From Lacihabitans sp. CS3-21 (lineage in GTDB: Bacteria; Bacteroidota; Bacteroidia; Cytophagales; Spirosomataceae): a stretch of 64,000 nt of DNA. The stretch spans positions 124,001-188,000 of the forward strand of contig NZ_RJUD01000113.1 in the NCBI RefSeq assembly GCF_024343675.1, given 5' to 3'. The translations under genes and the position numbers were made by a program. Shown here one piece after another: positions 50,525 through 60,747 of this stretch. Position 1 is the first letter of the stretch. Each line of letters begins with the position of its first letter. The notes under the pieces are model-generated. The model worked only from the letters and a program-made list of their open reading frames with translations. It was not told the origin of the DNA and searched no databases.

Positions 50525-52912
50525 TCACTCTGTTTTCAAACTCTTTACTGGGTTCATAAAAGCTGCTCGAACTGCCTGGTAACTTACTGTTAAAAAGGCG
50601 ATAGCGACAACCAACGTGCTAGCCAAAAGAACAATCGATGCATCAAAATTGATATGATAGGCAAATTGCTGCAACCATTTGTCCATGGCCCACCAAGCAA
50701 TTGGAGATGCAACAAGAATAGAAACAATTACCAGAATCAGGAAATCCTTTGAAAGCAAATGAACGATGCTGCCCACACTTGCTCCCATCACTTTTCTGAT
50801 GCCAATTTCTTTGATTCTGACCTCTGACGCAAATGTTGCTAGACCAAAAAGTCCGAAACAAGAAATCAACAAAACTATTGCTGCGAAAGCATTGAACATT
50901 TTAAGCTGTTTGCTTTCGTTTTTGTGCAAATTATTGAAAGTGTCGTCCAAAAACTCGTAATTCATTATGTTGTTGGGTGCTAGCTCTTTCCAGCTTGCCT
51001 GGGCAAAAGCAAGTGCATTTTGATATTGACCTGGGAGAACTTTCACATTTATGGTACTCATGTAGCCTTCATTGTTATAAAAAAGTACGAGCGGAGTGAT
51101 GGCCTCCTTCAAACTTCTGAAATGAAAATCTTTTACAATACCCACTATTTCACCTTTACGGCCATTTGCTTCAAAAATTTGACCTATCCATGGTTTCGGG
51201 ATTTTGAATTCTTTTATCGCAGTTTCATTCAAAATAGAATTGTTTTCATCGGCTTTACTATCGGTAATCCAGCGACCTTCTGTGAGTTTTAGGTTAAAGA
51301 ATTTTTTATAATTAGGAGAAATTTCCAGCAAAGAAGTTGTTGGATTCCAGGTGGTATCCTTACCAGGCCAATTGAGGCTTCCGCTATGGGTATTCAAAAC
51401 ATTTACAATGCTTGAATTAGAAATCGTAACGTCTTTTATACTACTTTCCTTTTTTAATAAATCAACCATGGTTTTACACAAATTCGAGGAATTTGGAACA
51501 TTCCAGGGAATCGTTATGGTGAAAATATGCTCCTTTTCATAACCCAGAGGCTTGTTTTGAATGAATTTTAATTGCCTGAAAATAAGCAAAGTGGACATCA
51601 ATAGGACAACAGTGAATGTAAATTGAAAAACCACAAGACCTTTTCTGAAACTACTGCTTTTAGTATCAACACCCAAAGCTCCTTTAATAGATTGAATTGG
51701 ATTAAATGATGCAATAAACAAGGAAGGATAAATACCTGTAAGAAAGACCGAAACGATAGCAATGCTTGTTAAAATATAGAAAACAATGGGGTTGTTTTGG
51801 AAAGAAAAATTTGAGTCTGAAATGTCGTTTAACAAAGGCATATCGAAATATATCAACATCAGTCCTATGGCGGCGGCTATAAAACTGGTGATAAATGATT
51901 CCAGAATAAACTGATAAAACAAGCCTATTTTGGTAGCCCCAATCATTTTTTTGATACTCACTTCCTTGATTCTTTGTGAGGCCTTTGCCGTGGTAAGATT
52001 GATGTAATTGATGCTCGCTATAAGTAAAATAAAAATGGCCACCAATGTAAAAATGTTCACTATGGTTTTGTTTCCTGCAGAAGCCAAACCGGTGGATTGA
52101 AATATATTATCGAAATGAACATCTGTTAATTTTTGGAGTTCCAGATGGGTATTGTCTTCTTCCGAATTTCGAGTCTTTTTTAGGAATTTTGTAAGCTTCT
52201 CTGAGGTAGTTTTAGGATTGAGCCTGGAAGAACTCAGTATATAGGTCTGATAGTTGAAATTATTCCATTGTTCATCGTTTTTAGCAACGTTCGGATTGCT
52301 CATTCTGGAGGCATTGTTAAAGATGAAGTCATGTTGAAAACTAGAATTTGAGGGACTGTTTTTTACCACAGCACCTACCACATACATCAATGAATCATGC
52401 TGAATTACGTTTCCGATTGGGTTTTCGTCAGGAAATAGTTCTTGTGCCTTTTTCTCAGAAATAATCATCGAAAAATAATCTTTCTTGAAGTTTTCGGGGC
52501 TTCCCTTTATAAATTCATAATCAAAAACCTCAAACCAATGACTATCCACAAATGCCACTTTTTTTTCAGCAAAAACTTCGTGATTTATGACAAAGTTGAA
52601 GTCTCCCCAAGGTGTAAAAAGTCGTGTGCTATTTTCGATTTCTGGGAAAGTTTGTTTCAGATAATCGGCTAATTTGTAAGGAGTTGATGCCCAGTGCCAG
52701 GTTTCAGTATCATTTATTTTGAGGTGGGTGTTTATACGGTAAATCTGATCTGATTTTTTATGAAAAGAATCAAAACTCATTTCGTTTTGCACCCACAAAA
52801 ACAGTAGGGATGCCGTAGCCATGCCCAGAGCAAGTCCTCCAATGTTTATCAAAGAATATAATCTGTTTTTAAACAAATTGCGATAGGCGATTTTGAAATA
52901 ATTCTTTATCAT
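50525..52912 (-). CDS. FtsX/MacB-type ABC transporter permease 3
   Basis: The permease of 795 residues starts MIKNYFKIAYRNLFKNR and shows the same two-unit layout as its neighbours. The first coupling helix is a divergent SIKKMIGATKIGL and the second is GIRKVMGASVGSI; it ends NPVKSLKTE. It lies 69 bases after permease 4 and is probably in one transcript with permeases 4 and 5. The weaker first coupling motif suggests drift in that half. Confidence 0.9.
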   Translation of the reverse strand: MIKNYFKIAYRNLFKNRLYSLINIGGLALGMATASLLFLWVQNEMSFDSFHKKSDQIYRINTHLKINDTETWHWASTPYKLADYLKQTFPEIENSTRLFTPWGDFNFVINHEVFAEKKVAFVDSHWFEVFDYEFIKGSPENFKKDYFSMIISEKKAQELFPDENPIGNVIQHDSLMYVVGAVVKNSPSNSSFQHDFIFNNASRMSNPNVAKNDEQWNNFNYQTYILSSSRLNPKTTSEKLTKFLKKTRNSEEDNTHLELQKLTDVHFDNIFQSTGLASAGNKTIVNIFTLVAIFILLIASINYINLTTAKASQRIKEVSIKKMIGATKIGLFYQFILESFITSFIAAAIGLMLIYFDMPLLNDISDSNFSFQNNPIVFYILTSIAIVSVFLTGIYPSLFIASFNPIQSIKGALGVDTKSSSFRKGLVVFQFTFTVVLLMSTLLIFRQLKFIQNKPLGYEKEHIFTITIPWNVPNSSNLCKTMVDLLKKESSIKDVTISNSSIVNVLNTHSGSLNWPGKDTTWNPTTSLLEISPNYKKFFNLKLTEGRWITDSKADENNSILNETAIKEFKIPKPWIGQIFEANGRKGEIVGIVKDFHFRSLKEAITPLVLFYNNEGYMSTINVKVLPGQYQNALAFAQASWKELAPNNIMNYEFLDDTFNNLHKNESKQLKMFNAFAAIVLLISCFGLFGLATFASEVRIKEIGIRKVMGASVGSIVHLLSKDFLILVIVSILVASPIAWWAMDKWLQQFAYHINFDASIVLLASTLVVAIAFLTVSYQAVRAAFMNPVKSLKTE

Positions 52913-52981
52913 AATTTTGTTAATTTTTATTGGGAAATTGGTCGCTTTTATACCCGATTAATCAGTTTTCAAGTCACCTAT

Positions 52982-55378
52982 TTACTCCGTTTTCAAACTC
53001 TTCACCGGATTCATCAATGCTGCCCTGATGGATTGCCAACCTACTGTGAGCAGTGCGATTACAATAGTTGTCATGGCAGTAAAACCGAAGATCCACCAAT
53101 TAAAAGCTTCTCTGTAAGGATAGTTTTCAAGCCATTTTTGGCTGGCCAAATAAGCCAAAGGAAATGAAATGACAAACGATAAACTTACCAACTTTAAGAA
53201 ATCAGTTGAAAGCAATTTTACAATACTTGTTACAGAAGCTCCCATGACTTTCCTTACGCCTATTTCTTTCGTACGTTTTTCGGCAGATAAAGTAGCCAAG
53301 CCAAACAAACCGATACAAGAAATAAAAATGGTCAAAATAGCTCCAAACAATATAATGTCTTTCCACTTTGACTCTGACTCATAACTTTTAAGATTCTCTT
53401 TTTCTTTAAATGAATAAGAATAGGAGCTTAAAGGGAAAATCTGTTTGAAGGTCTTTTCGATGTATTTCAAACTAGCGGTTTCAGTATTGGGTCTAATTTT
53501 CACATAAACTTGTCCATACCCATTACCGGGTTTCATAGTAAATAATTGTGGCTCAATTTTCTGACTAAGCGAAGCAAAATGATGATCTTTTACCACACCA
53601 ATAACCTGATATTTTTCATCATTGTTATAGAAAAAATTCACTACTTGGCCCAAAGGATTTTTCCAACCAGCTTGTTTGACAAACGTTTCGTTGACCAAAA
53701 CAGACTTTGTAGAATCCGAAGGAAATTCGGATGAGAAGTTTCTACCTTCCACCAAAGGGATTTTCAAAAGTCCCAAATAGGCAGTATTGACGGTTTCATA
53801 AGCAAAATTCATTGAAGTTTCGCCGTTTACTTTAGCTCCTGTTCCCCAAGATCCTCCGTTTTTTGGGGCAACTTCTATAATGTTCGGATTTTCAATTAAT
53901 TCTTGCCTAAACAAATCGGCTTCCTGTTTTGTCATATTCCATTTCTCAACTTTAATTAAATCCTTATCGTCATATCCTAAATTACTAGATGTAAGATAGT
54001 TGAAGTGCGTATATATCACCAAAGTAGCAATTATCAAAAACGAGGCAAGGCCAAATTGTAAAACTACAAGGGACTTTTGAAGATAGGTTTTGCCTGTGAA
54101 ATTGAATCTTCCATAAAGTGTTTTTACAGGTTCGTAACCCGACAAAACCAATGCCGGATAAATACCTGCCAACAAACCTGTTATAACAAAAAGCAAGACA
54201 TAAGAAACAATTAATTTAAAATCAAAAAGATAACTTAAGGCTAAAGACTTATTGGCCAGCTGATTAAATATTGGCAACACCAGAACAACTAGTAATATGG
54301 CAATGATAAATGCAGAAAAACTTAGGATATAAGATTCACCCAAAAACTGAATGATGAGTTGTTTTCTATTGCCACCTACAACTTTTCTCACTCCGATTTC
54401 TTTTGCTCGTTTGATAGAACGAGCCACTGTCAAATTAACAAAATTGATGCAGGCTATAATCAGTATAAAAATAGCAATTCCACCCAAAATATACGAAAAC
54501 GTTGGGTTGCTGGCATCTCTCAGGCCATTGCTAGCTATGTAGTCGGTGCTAAGGTGCATTTCTGCGAAAGGCTGCAGAAGAAACTTTGTGGTTTCTTTTA
54601 CATCATATTTTTCTCTCATATTTAGTATGGCCTCTTTAGCATCTGCTTCAAAAACTCGTTTCATTTTGGCTTCAACAGCTTGCTGGTTCGCATTTGGTTG
54701 TAAGACGAGAAACGTATTCTGAAAGAAATTAAACCAATTGTCGTTGTTGGCATAAACAGAATTTTCTACTACTTGAGGAATCAGGAAATCAAATTTTATG
54801 GAAGAATTTTGCGGACAATTTTCGGACACGCCTGTGATTTTGTATGGCACAAATTTGTCGTCTTCAATTAGTTCTAAGTTTTTACCCAATATATCCGTTG
54901 TTTTAAAATATTTTTGAGCCATTACTTCCGAAAGAATTATAGATTTAGGTTCTAATAGAGCCGTTTTTGGATTTCCAGCAACCAGCGGGAAAGTAAATAC
55001 GGAGAAAAAGTTAGCGTCCACTGCTAACATTTCTATATTGCTGATTTCGTTTTGATGTCTGATGTTTCGGTTATCAGATTTTAACCTCACGAAAGCCGCC
55101 ACTTCAGGAATACTCTCTTTGAATTTGGGTCCTTGAAAATGTCCTGTGTTGCCATCCTTACTTTTTATACTTCCATCCGGACTTATCCATTGGTTTACAA
55201 CCCGATAAATACTATTTCCATTTGCATGAAATCGGTCATAGCTCACCTCGTCTTTGCTATAAAGTACAATAAGCATTGCAGCGGCCAGTCCAATACTAAG
55301 ACCCATAATGTTGATGCCACTGTACACTTTGTTGTGCACAAGGCTTCTCCAAGCGATTTTGATGTAGTTTTTTATCAT
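52982..55378 (-). CDS. FtsX/MacB-type ABC transporter permease 4
   Basis: The permease of 798 residues starts MIKNYIKIAWRSLVHNK. Coupling helices are GVRKVVGGNRKQL and GVRKVMGASVTSI; the end is NPVKSLKTE, as in permease 3. It starts only 22 bases after permease 5 ends and lies 69 bases before permease 3, so the three are likely an operon. No ATP-binding cassette gene is adjacent. Confidence 0.9.
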   Translation of the reverse strand: MIKNYIKIAWRSLVHNKVYSGINIMGLSIGLAAAMLIVLYSKDEVSYDRFHANGNSIYRVVNQWISPDGSIKSKDGNTGHFQGPKFKESIPEVAAFVRLKSDNRNIRHQNEISNIEMLAVDANFFSVFTFPLVAGNPKTALLEPKSIILSEVMAQKYFKTTDILGKNLELIEDDKFVPYKITGVSENCPQNSSIKFDFLIPQVVENSVYANNDNWFNFFQNTFLVLQPNANQQAVEAKMKRVFEADAKEAILNMREKYDVKETTKFLLQPFAEMHLSTDYIASNGLRDASNPTFSYILGGIAIFILIIACINFVNLTVARSIKRAKEIGVRKVVGGNRKQLIIQFLGESYILSFSAFIIAILLVVLVLPIFNQLANKSLALSYLFDFKLIVSYVLLFVITGLLAGIYPALVLSGYEPVKTLYGRFNFTGKTYLQKSLVVLQFGLASFLIIATLVIYTHFNYLTSSNLGYDDKDLIKVEKWNMTKQEADLFRQELIENPNIIEVAPKNGGSWGTGAKVNGETSMNFAYETVNTAYLGLLKIPLVEGRNFSSEFPSDSTKSVLVNETFVKQAGWKNPLGQVVNFFYNNDEKYQVIGVVKDHHFASLSQKIEPQLFTMKPGNGYGQVYVKIRPNTETASLKYIEKTFKQIFPLSSYSYSFKEKENLKSYESESKWKDIILFGAILTIFISCIGLFGLATLSAEKRTKEIGVRKVMGASVTSIVKLLSTDFLKLVSLSFVISFPLAYLASQKWLENYPYREAFNWWIFGFTAMTTIVIALLTVGWQSIRAALMNPVKSLKTE

Positions 55379-55400
55379 TGTTTTAATGTTAAAAGATTGT

Positions 55401-57842
55401 TTACTCTGCCTTCAAAGACTCCACAGGATTTACTTTGGCTGCTCTCCATGCTTGTGATAGAACAGTTAAGGAGCTTATTGCGAGTAATATAAATATGCCG
55501 AAAATCAAAACCGATGGACGAATAGAAACCCTTGACACAAAAAACTCTAACCACAAATTGTTTATAAAATAAGCCAATGGAGTGGCAATGACCACCGAAA
55601 TGGCAATCATCTTAATGTAGTTTTTGGATAACAAAAGGATAATCTGAAACGCTCCAGAACCCAGAACTTTTCTAATACCCATTTCTTTGCGGCGAGTTTC
55701 GGCCGTATAGGTAGCCATACCCAATAATCCCAAGCAAGATATAAATACAGCTAGGAAGGCAATGAAGCCTAAAACATTTGCAACATTGCTAAACACAGTA
55801 TGTACCAAAAGCAATTCTTCATCAAGAAATTCATATTCGAAATTTGTAGTTGGGTTTACTTTTTTCCAAGTTTCTTCTAGATATTTGGTAGTCTCCTGTT
55901 GGTTGTTACCGCTGATTCGAATAGTGGCGTAGTTAAATTCCGATTGTCGATTTCTAAGCATTAAAGGTTCTATTTCTCTCATTACATTAAGAAATTGAAA
56001 ATCTTTTACTACTCCCACTACTTCTACCGTATTTTTACCTACCAAAATCTTCTGACCAACCGCCTCTTGTGGTGTACCTAACTTGAATTTTTCGACCATT
56101 TTTTGGTTGATTAGTATATGTCTTTCTCCGTTTTGGCTAGGTATTTCGGGTAAATTTTTCCCGGCTATTAACTTTAGTCCCCAAACATCTACGCATTTGG
56201 CATCAATGTCAATATAGCTGGACTGTAGGCTATCCTTTAGATTAGCTGCTTTTTTTACCATTGTACCATTTTGAGTACCGGTGGCCGGTAAAAAAGTACA
56301 TGCCGATACTGCCGCTATGTTTTTGTTTCTGGAGATTTCCTGTGCAAACCTTTTGTAGTTTTCTTGTTTATAGAGCGTTACATTAATTACGTTGTCTTTG
56401 TTGAAACCATAGTCGAAATTAAAAATATGGTCGGTCTGTAGGTAAATGAGACATGTCGAAATAATAAATATCAGCGAAACTGAAAATTGCATAATCAAGA
56501 GTGCCTTGCGGAGCGTGAGGCGTTTAAAAACCTTGGTTCCTCCGAAGCTTTTGAGAATTTGTATTGGATTAAAGGCTGAAATATAAAGGGATGGCAATAA
56601 ACCAGCAATTACACCAACGGCTAAGCTGAAGCCTAAAAAAGTCAAATAAAGTGGAAGAGTGTGATTAAAGTTGATATTGAGGTATTTGTTTATCATCAAA
56701 CCGGAGAAAAGCGATTGTAATAAGAACAATATGATGATAGAAAGCACCAAAGATACCATTGAAATCAATGCTGACTCCGCAATGAATTGGCCAAAAATAT
56801 GACTTCGAGTAGCACCTGATACTTTTCTTATTCCAACTTCTTTGGCTCTTGTCAATGACCTCGCAACAGAAAGATTCGTGTAGTTTAAACACGCAGATAA
56901 CATCACAATCAAACATAAAACGCCTAAAACCAATAAGACGATTTTAGGTATAGCAATATGTGTTTCGTTTCCTATGGGGTTACTCGGAGTTATTTCGGTA
57001 AGGGCTTTGGTCTTTAACCCATACTGATTGACATCGCCCTTTGGATAGTATTTATCAGATATTTTATCTAAAATATTTTGTAAGTCAGCCTCCGTTTTAT
57101 CTTTTTGTAGTAAAACATAGGTATAGTTTGCCCAAATGGAGTTCCAGTCGTTTTGAGCAACGTTCAAAACCGAATCTTTAACCAAGACATTAAGAGAACT
57201 CATGGATGCCAATAGCTTAAAAGGCAGGTGAGTTTTCCCTTCATTAGCTTTTAGTACTCCAGTTATGGTGAAAAGTCCATAGTCGGTTTCTCGATTACCA
57301 TTGTCAACACCAGTAGGGCTGAGATCGGTGTTTTTAAAAGTTACTGTTTTCCCCACTGGATTTTCATTAAAAAACAACTTTGAGGCCATTTCTTGGCTGA
57401 TTACTAGTGACCGAGGATTGGTTAATGCAGTTTTTGGATCGCCTTCTAAAAGTTTGAAATCTAGTATTTTAAATAAGTTTTCATCGGCAAAGTAGCCGCC
57501 TCCAGAGGCTATTTTTTCATTATAAAACACATTTCCTCCGATATTTCTAACGAGTGTGGCTGAGGCCTCTATTCCTGTATAGTTTTTACGCAACTCTTCA
57601 CCAAGCGGAATTGCCGAAGTAGCCATGTCGTTCATATGGTTGTTGTTTTTACCATGTGTCAATACTCTAAAAACCCGATCTTTATTCGAATGGAACTGAT
57701 CGTAGCTTTTTTGATCGGCTATAATTGCCAAGATCAATAAACATACCGACATGCTAAAAGCCAATCCAATAACATTGATTAAGCTGAAAGCTCTGTTCTT
57801 AAGGAGATTCCTCCAAGCAATTATAAAATAGTTCTTTATCAT
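55401..57842 (-). CDS. FtsX/MacB-type ABC transporter permease 5
   Basis: The permease of 813 residues starts at ATG 57842 (MIKNYFIIAWRNLLKNR); an upstream in-frame ATG at 57893 would add 17 non-family residues. Coupling helices are GIRKVSGATRSHI and GIRKVLGSGAFQI, and it ends NPVESLKAE. It is the first gene of the three-permease run and the most divergent by its end motif. A stretch just before its ATG (ATTAACAAAATTATG) is also found before permease 3. Confidence 0.9.
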   Translation of the reverse strand: MIKNYFIIAWRNLLKNRAFSLINVIGLAFSMSVCLLILAIIADQKSYDQFHSNKDRVFRVLTHGKNNNHMNDMATSAIPLGEELRKNYTGIEASATLVRNIGGNVFYNEKIASGGGYFADENLFKILDFKLLEGDPKTALTNPRSLVISQEMASKLFFNENPVGKTVTFKNTDLSPTGVDNGNRETDYGLFTITGVLKANEGKTHLPFKLLASMSSLNVLVKDSVLNVAQNDWNSIWANYTYVLLQKDKTEADLQNILDKISDKYYPKGDVNQYGLKTKALTEITPSNPIGNETHIAIPKIVLLVLGVLCLIVMLSACLNYTNLSVARSLTRAKEVGIRKVSGATRSHIFGQFIAESALISMVSLVLSIIILFLLQSLFSGLMINKYLNINFNHTLPLYLTFLGFSLAVGVIAGLLPSLYISAFNPIQILKSFGGTKVFKRLTLRKALLIMQFSVSLIFIISTCLIYLQTDHIFNFDYGFNKDNVINVTLYKQENYKRFAQEISRNKNIAAVSACTFLPATGTQNGTMVKKAANLKDSLQSSYIDIDAKCVDVWGLKLIAGKNLPEIPSQNGERHILINQKMVEKFKLGTPQEAVGQKILVGKNTVEVVGVVKDFQFLNVMREIEPLMLRNRQSEFNYATIRISGNNQQETTKYLEETWKKVNPTTNFEYEFLDEELLLVHTVFSNVANVLGFIAFLAVFISCLGLLGMATYTAETRRKEMGIRKVLGSGAFQIILLLSKNYIKMIAISVVIATPLAYFINNLWLEFFVSRVSIRPSVLIFGIFILLAISSLTVLSQAWRAAKVNPVESLKAE

Positions 57843-58045
57843 AATTTTGTTAATTGGGTAGCGACTCGTGAAAATTATGATTGGGTTGGTCAAAAGAAAA
57901 AGTCAAAACACATCTCTGTAGTTCTGATTCTTTATATTGACTCTAAGTAAAACTTAGAAATAGCTTTTTCATAATTTTATATATAATATCCAATCCTATG
58001 CCAAAGTTATAACTAATTGATAATTAGAATTTAAAAATGATATAA

Positions 58046-58074
58046 CAAAAAAAAATGTCCAAAAATGGACATTT
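58046..58074 (-). terminator. Terminator after the DUF5916 gene
   Basis: A 9-bp stem AAATGTCCA/TGGACATTT (58053-58061 with 58066-58074) has an A-tract on its left side, that is a T-tract on the - strand after the hairpin. It lies 38 bases after the stop of the DUF5916 gene. Confidence 0.75.
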
Positions 58075-58111
58075 GCAGTACATCTTCGGACATTCAAAAA
58101 AATACGAAATC

Positions 58112-60583
58112 TTATTTGGCTATTTTCTTCAAAGTCAGGTAATCAAGGAAGTAAATTACTTTCAAAGAAAGGTTGTTATTTTGTTCAGATTGCAGCGTAT
58201 TTTGAAGGTTTTCCAAGTATGCTACTTTGGCATTGTCGGAGCTATGAACGGTGGCGTTTTTCCAAACTACATTCATGAAACTTCCTGGAGCAAACTGCCA
58301 TGTATAAACCATGTCCACATTAAAATAATTAACGTTTCGATCAAGGTTTTGGGTAATATCAGCTCTTTTAGACAATAGCCCATCTTCCTTGAGTTCGTAA
58401 AACTCTCTGTTGTTTACTACGCTAGCGTAATGCCTCGCTCTGAAAGTCAAACCCATTTTGTTTGTAAAATTATATTTGAGATTAAGCGTGTTTTCAATTG
58501 ATTTAACTTTTCTGATAGCAAAAATCGACTTGTCCTCAATTATGGTCGTAAATCCTAAGCCTTTATTGTTCGTATTAATTTCCATACCGTGACGAACCGA
58601 AAACTTCGAATTGAAACGATAATTGTGACTGAAACTGATTTCGGATAGGTTTAAGTTATAAAAATTAAAGTATTTGCGATTAAATACTTCAGCGTATCCT
58701 GAATATTTTTTGGCATTGTTGGTTTCAAACCATGTACCTATGCCCAAACTATTGCCTCTTTTAAAAACTCTACCCGCCACACGAGGCTCGTAAAAATCGT
58801 TGTGTGTAGGTTGAAAGTTTGAGAAAACACCAAACCAAAAAATTTTTCTGTGCTGAGCATTGAAGTTGAAGTTTATTCTTGAATTTTGATATTTTGTATC
58901 AATATCTCCAATTCTAGAGAACAAATGGCTTGCATTTAAATTAAGGTTGAAGTTCATGCGGTTGTACCACCCTTTTGGTTTTATGAAGCGATACCCAACA
59001 TATGCATAGTGATTTATGAAATTATTGTTGGTGAAATAGCCCAAATCATTGCTCGTGTATTTGGTATCTGTCAACTCTTGAGTTGCTCTAAATTGAAATC
59101 TACCACTGGTTTTGCCAAAACCAAATGAATGACTGTATCCAGTAGAATTGTTCTTTTCGATGCTCTTAAAATCCAAATGACTGATGGCTGTATTACCCGA
59201 AAAATTGTAATTATTTTTCTTATCGTTTACACTAAAAAGAGCTGAACTTACATTGGCATTATATTCATGGCTACCTCTCAAAACACTGGTATTGATAAAA
59301 CTAACCGACGAATTGTTTTTCAGGTTTTGATCCAGAACAAAAATGTTGTAGTTGGTTGTTGGGTCGGTTTCATATTTTCTTATTTCGCCTGATTCGTTGT
59401 TTTGAATGATGGCAAATTGTGGTTTTGTAACAGCATTCAAAAGCCCTATTCCAAGACCTTTACTGGTTCTTCCAGAAATTTTAGAAGCATTAATTAGCTT
59501 TGATTCAGAAGGGTTTCTGAGTATTTCTTCACCGGATTTTACTGCATCATACGCATCGTAAAGGTTGATGGGCGTACCACCAATCCGACGAGAATAAAAG
59601 AGGTTTCCTTTACTAAAAAGCTCGGTTCCTTCTGTAAAAAACTGGCGATTCTCGTTGAATTTTACTTCAAATGGTGTCAAGTTTAGCACCTGATTATCAC
59701 TTTGTACTTGCCCAAAATCTGGGATAAGTGTTGCATCAAGTGTAAAAGCTTGACTCAAACCTAGCTTCATGTCCATCCCTCCCGACACTTGGCTTGTCCA
59801 GTTTTTTTGGTTGGCCACATCTGCTGGAAAGTGATTTTGATACACGGAAAAATAGGGATAAAGCTGCAAACGAAGCGGCGGTTTTATGTCTGTTATACCT
59901 TTCCAAAGGCCCTCCTGAGTCAGAAAACCATTTTTGTTTGGGTCTATGGCCGACCAAGTATTTTGAGTTTCAACTTTTCTACGTCTGCGGGTAATATTTA
60001 GCCCCCAGTCCTGCACTTTGTCTTTGCTAAAACGAATGGCAGAATACGGCAGGAAAATCTCGAAAGTCCAGCCTTTTTCATGAATGACTACAGCACTTTG
60101 CCAAACGGCATTCCAAGCGAAGTCTTCACCACCATTGTTGGAGTTTTGATTGGAGGTCATTTTGGCATCCCATTGTTCGCCCAATGGCGTTACGAAATAC
60201 TCAAAACCGTTCAAATTGTCGTGGTAAGTATCAAAAATAAGGCCGATGTAGTCATTCGCTCCGAAGCCATCACGGCCCGAAAGTTCTCTAGATATAGAAT
60301 CTGGTGTACTTTCGAAGCAAGTCCCACCAAAATAAATACCAGCATCATCGTACATAATAAAGGCCTCTGTTCGAATTTCTGGCCTTTCTTTTCGTCCGAT
60401 TACTGGACGAAATTCTGTAAAATCATCTAATTTGGAGGCATCGCCCCAGGCTTGTTCATTGAGTTTTCCGTCAATTGAAACTGGCTTGCTGGTGCGTTTG
60501 GCGTCGAGGACTTTGGGGACAATTTGTGCAAATGAGACATAACTCATCTGCATTACTAAAAAGAGTAATGTTAGTTTTTTCAT
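58112..60583 (-). CDS. CBM9-like/DUF5916 outer-membrane barrel protein
   Basis: The protein of 823 residues starts at ATG 60583 with a signal peptide (ending SYVSFAQ). Residues 25-230 form a CBM9-like domain (VSIDGKLNEQAWGDASKLDDF, IYFGGTCFES, WTFEIFLPYSAIRF). The rest is a DUF5916 beta barrel (RRIGGTPINLYD, ending with YTWQFAPGSFMNVVWKN). It is a surface protein likely to bind carbohydrate or other ligands; the precise role is unknown. It comes after the DUF4097 pair and may share their transcription, though 164 bases separate it from them. Confidence 0.87.
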   Translation of the reverse strand: MKKLTLLFLVMQMSYVSFAQIVPKVLDAKRTSKPVSIDGKLNEQAWGDASKLDDFTEFRPVIGRKERPEIRTEAFIMYDDAGIYFGGTCFESTPDSISRELSGRDGFGANDYIGLIFDTYHDNLNGFEYFVTPLGEQWDAKMTSNQNSNNGGEDFAWNAVWQSAVVIHEKGWTFEIFLPYSAIRFSKDKVQDWGLNITRRRRKVETQNTWSAIDPNKNGFLTQEGLWKGITDIKPPLRLQLYPYFSVYQNHFPADVANQKNWTSQVSGGMDMKLGLSQAFTLDATLIPDFGQVQSDNQVLNLTPFEVKFNENRQFFTEGTELFSKGNLFYSRRIGGTPINLYDAYDAVKSGEEILRNPSESKLINASKISGRTSKGLGIGLLNAVTKPQFAIIQNNESGEIRKYETDPTTNYNIFVLDQNLKNNSSVSFINTSVLRGSHEYNANVSSALFSVNDKKNNYNFSGNTAISHLDFKSIEKNNSTGYSHSFGFGKTSGRFQFRATQELTDTKYTSNDLGYFTNNNFINHYAYVGYRFIKPKGWYNRMNFNLNLNASHLFSRIGDIDTKYQNSRINFNFNAQHRKIFWFGVFSNFQPTHNDFYEPRVAGRVFKRGNSLGIGTWFETNNAKKYSGYAEVFNRKYFNFYNLNLSEISFSHNYRFNSKFSVRHGMEINTNNKGLGFTTIIEDKSIFAIRKVKSIENTLNLKYNFTNKMGLTFRARHYASVVNNREFYELKEDGLLSKRADITQNLDRNVNYFNVDMVYTWQFAPGSFMNVVWKNATVHSSDNAKVAYLENLQNTLQSEQNNNLSLKVIYFLDYLTLKKIAK

Positions 60584-60747
60584 AATAGTTTTTTCATAAT
60601 GTGAGCAGGGCAAACCACACTCAATATTTCAAGATTTGCAAAATAGGTCTACCAAAGATTGTTAAAGGGAGGTTTTAGCAAAATTCAATAGACCTATAAA
60701 GACAAAAAAGATATGTTTTTTTTTAGGATGTTGCACCTATGGCAAAA

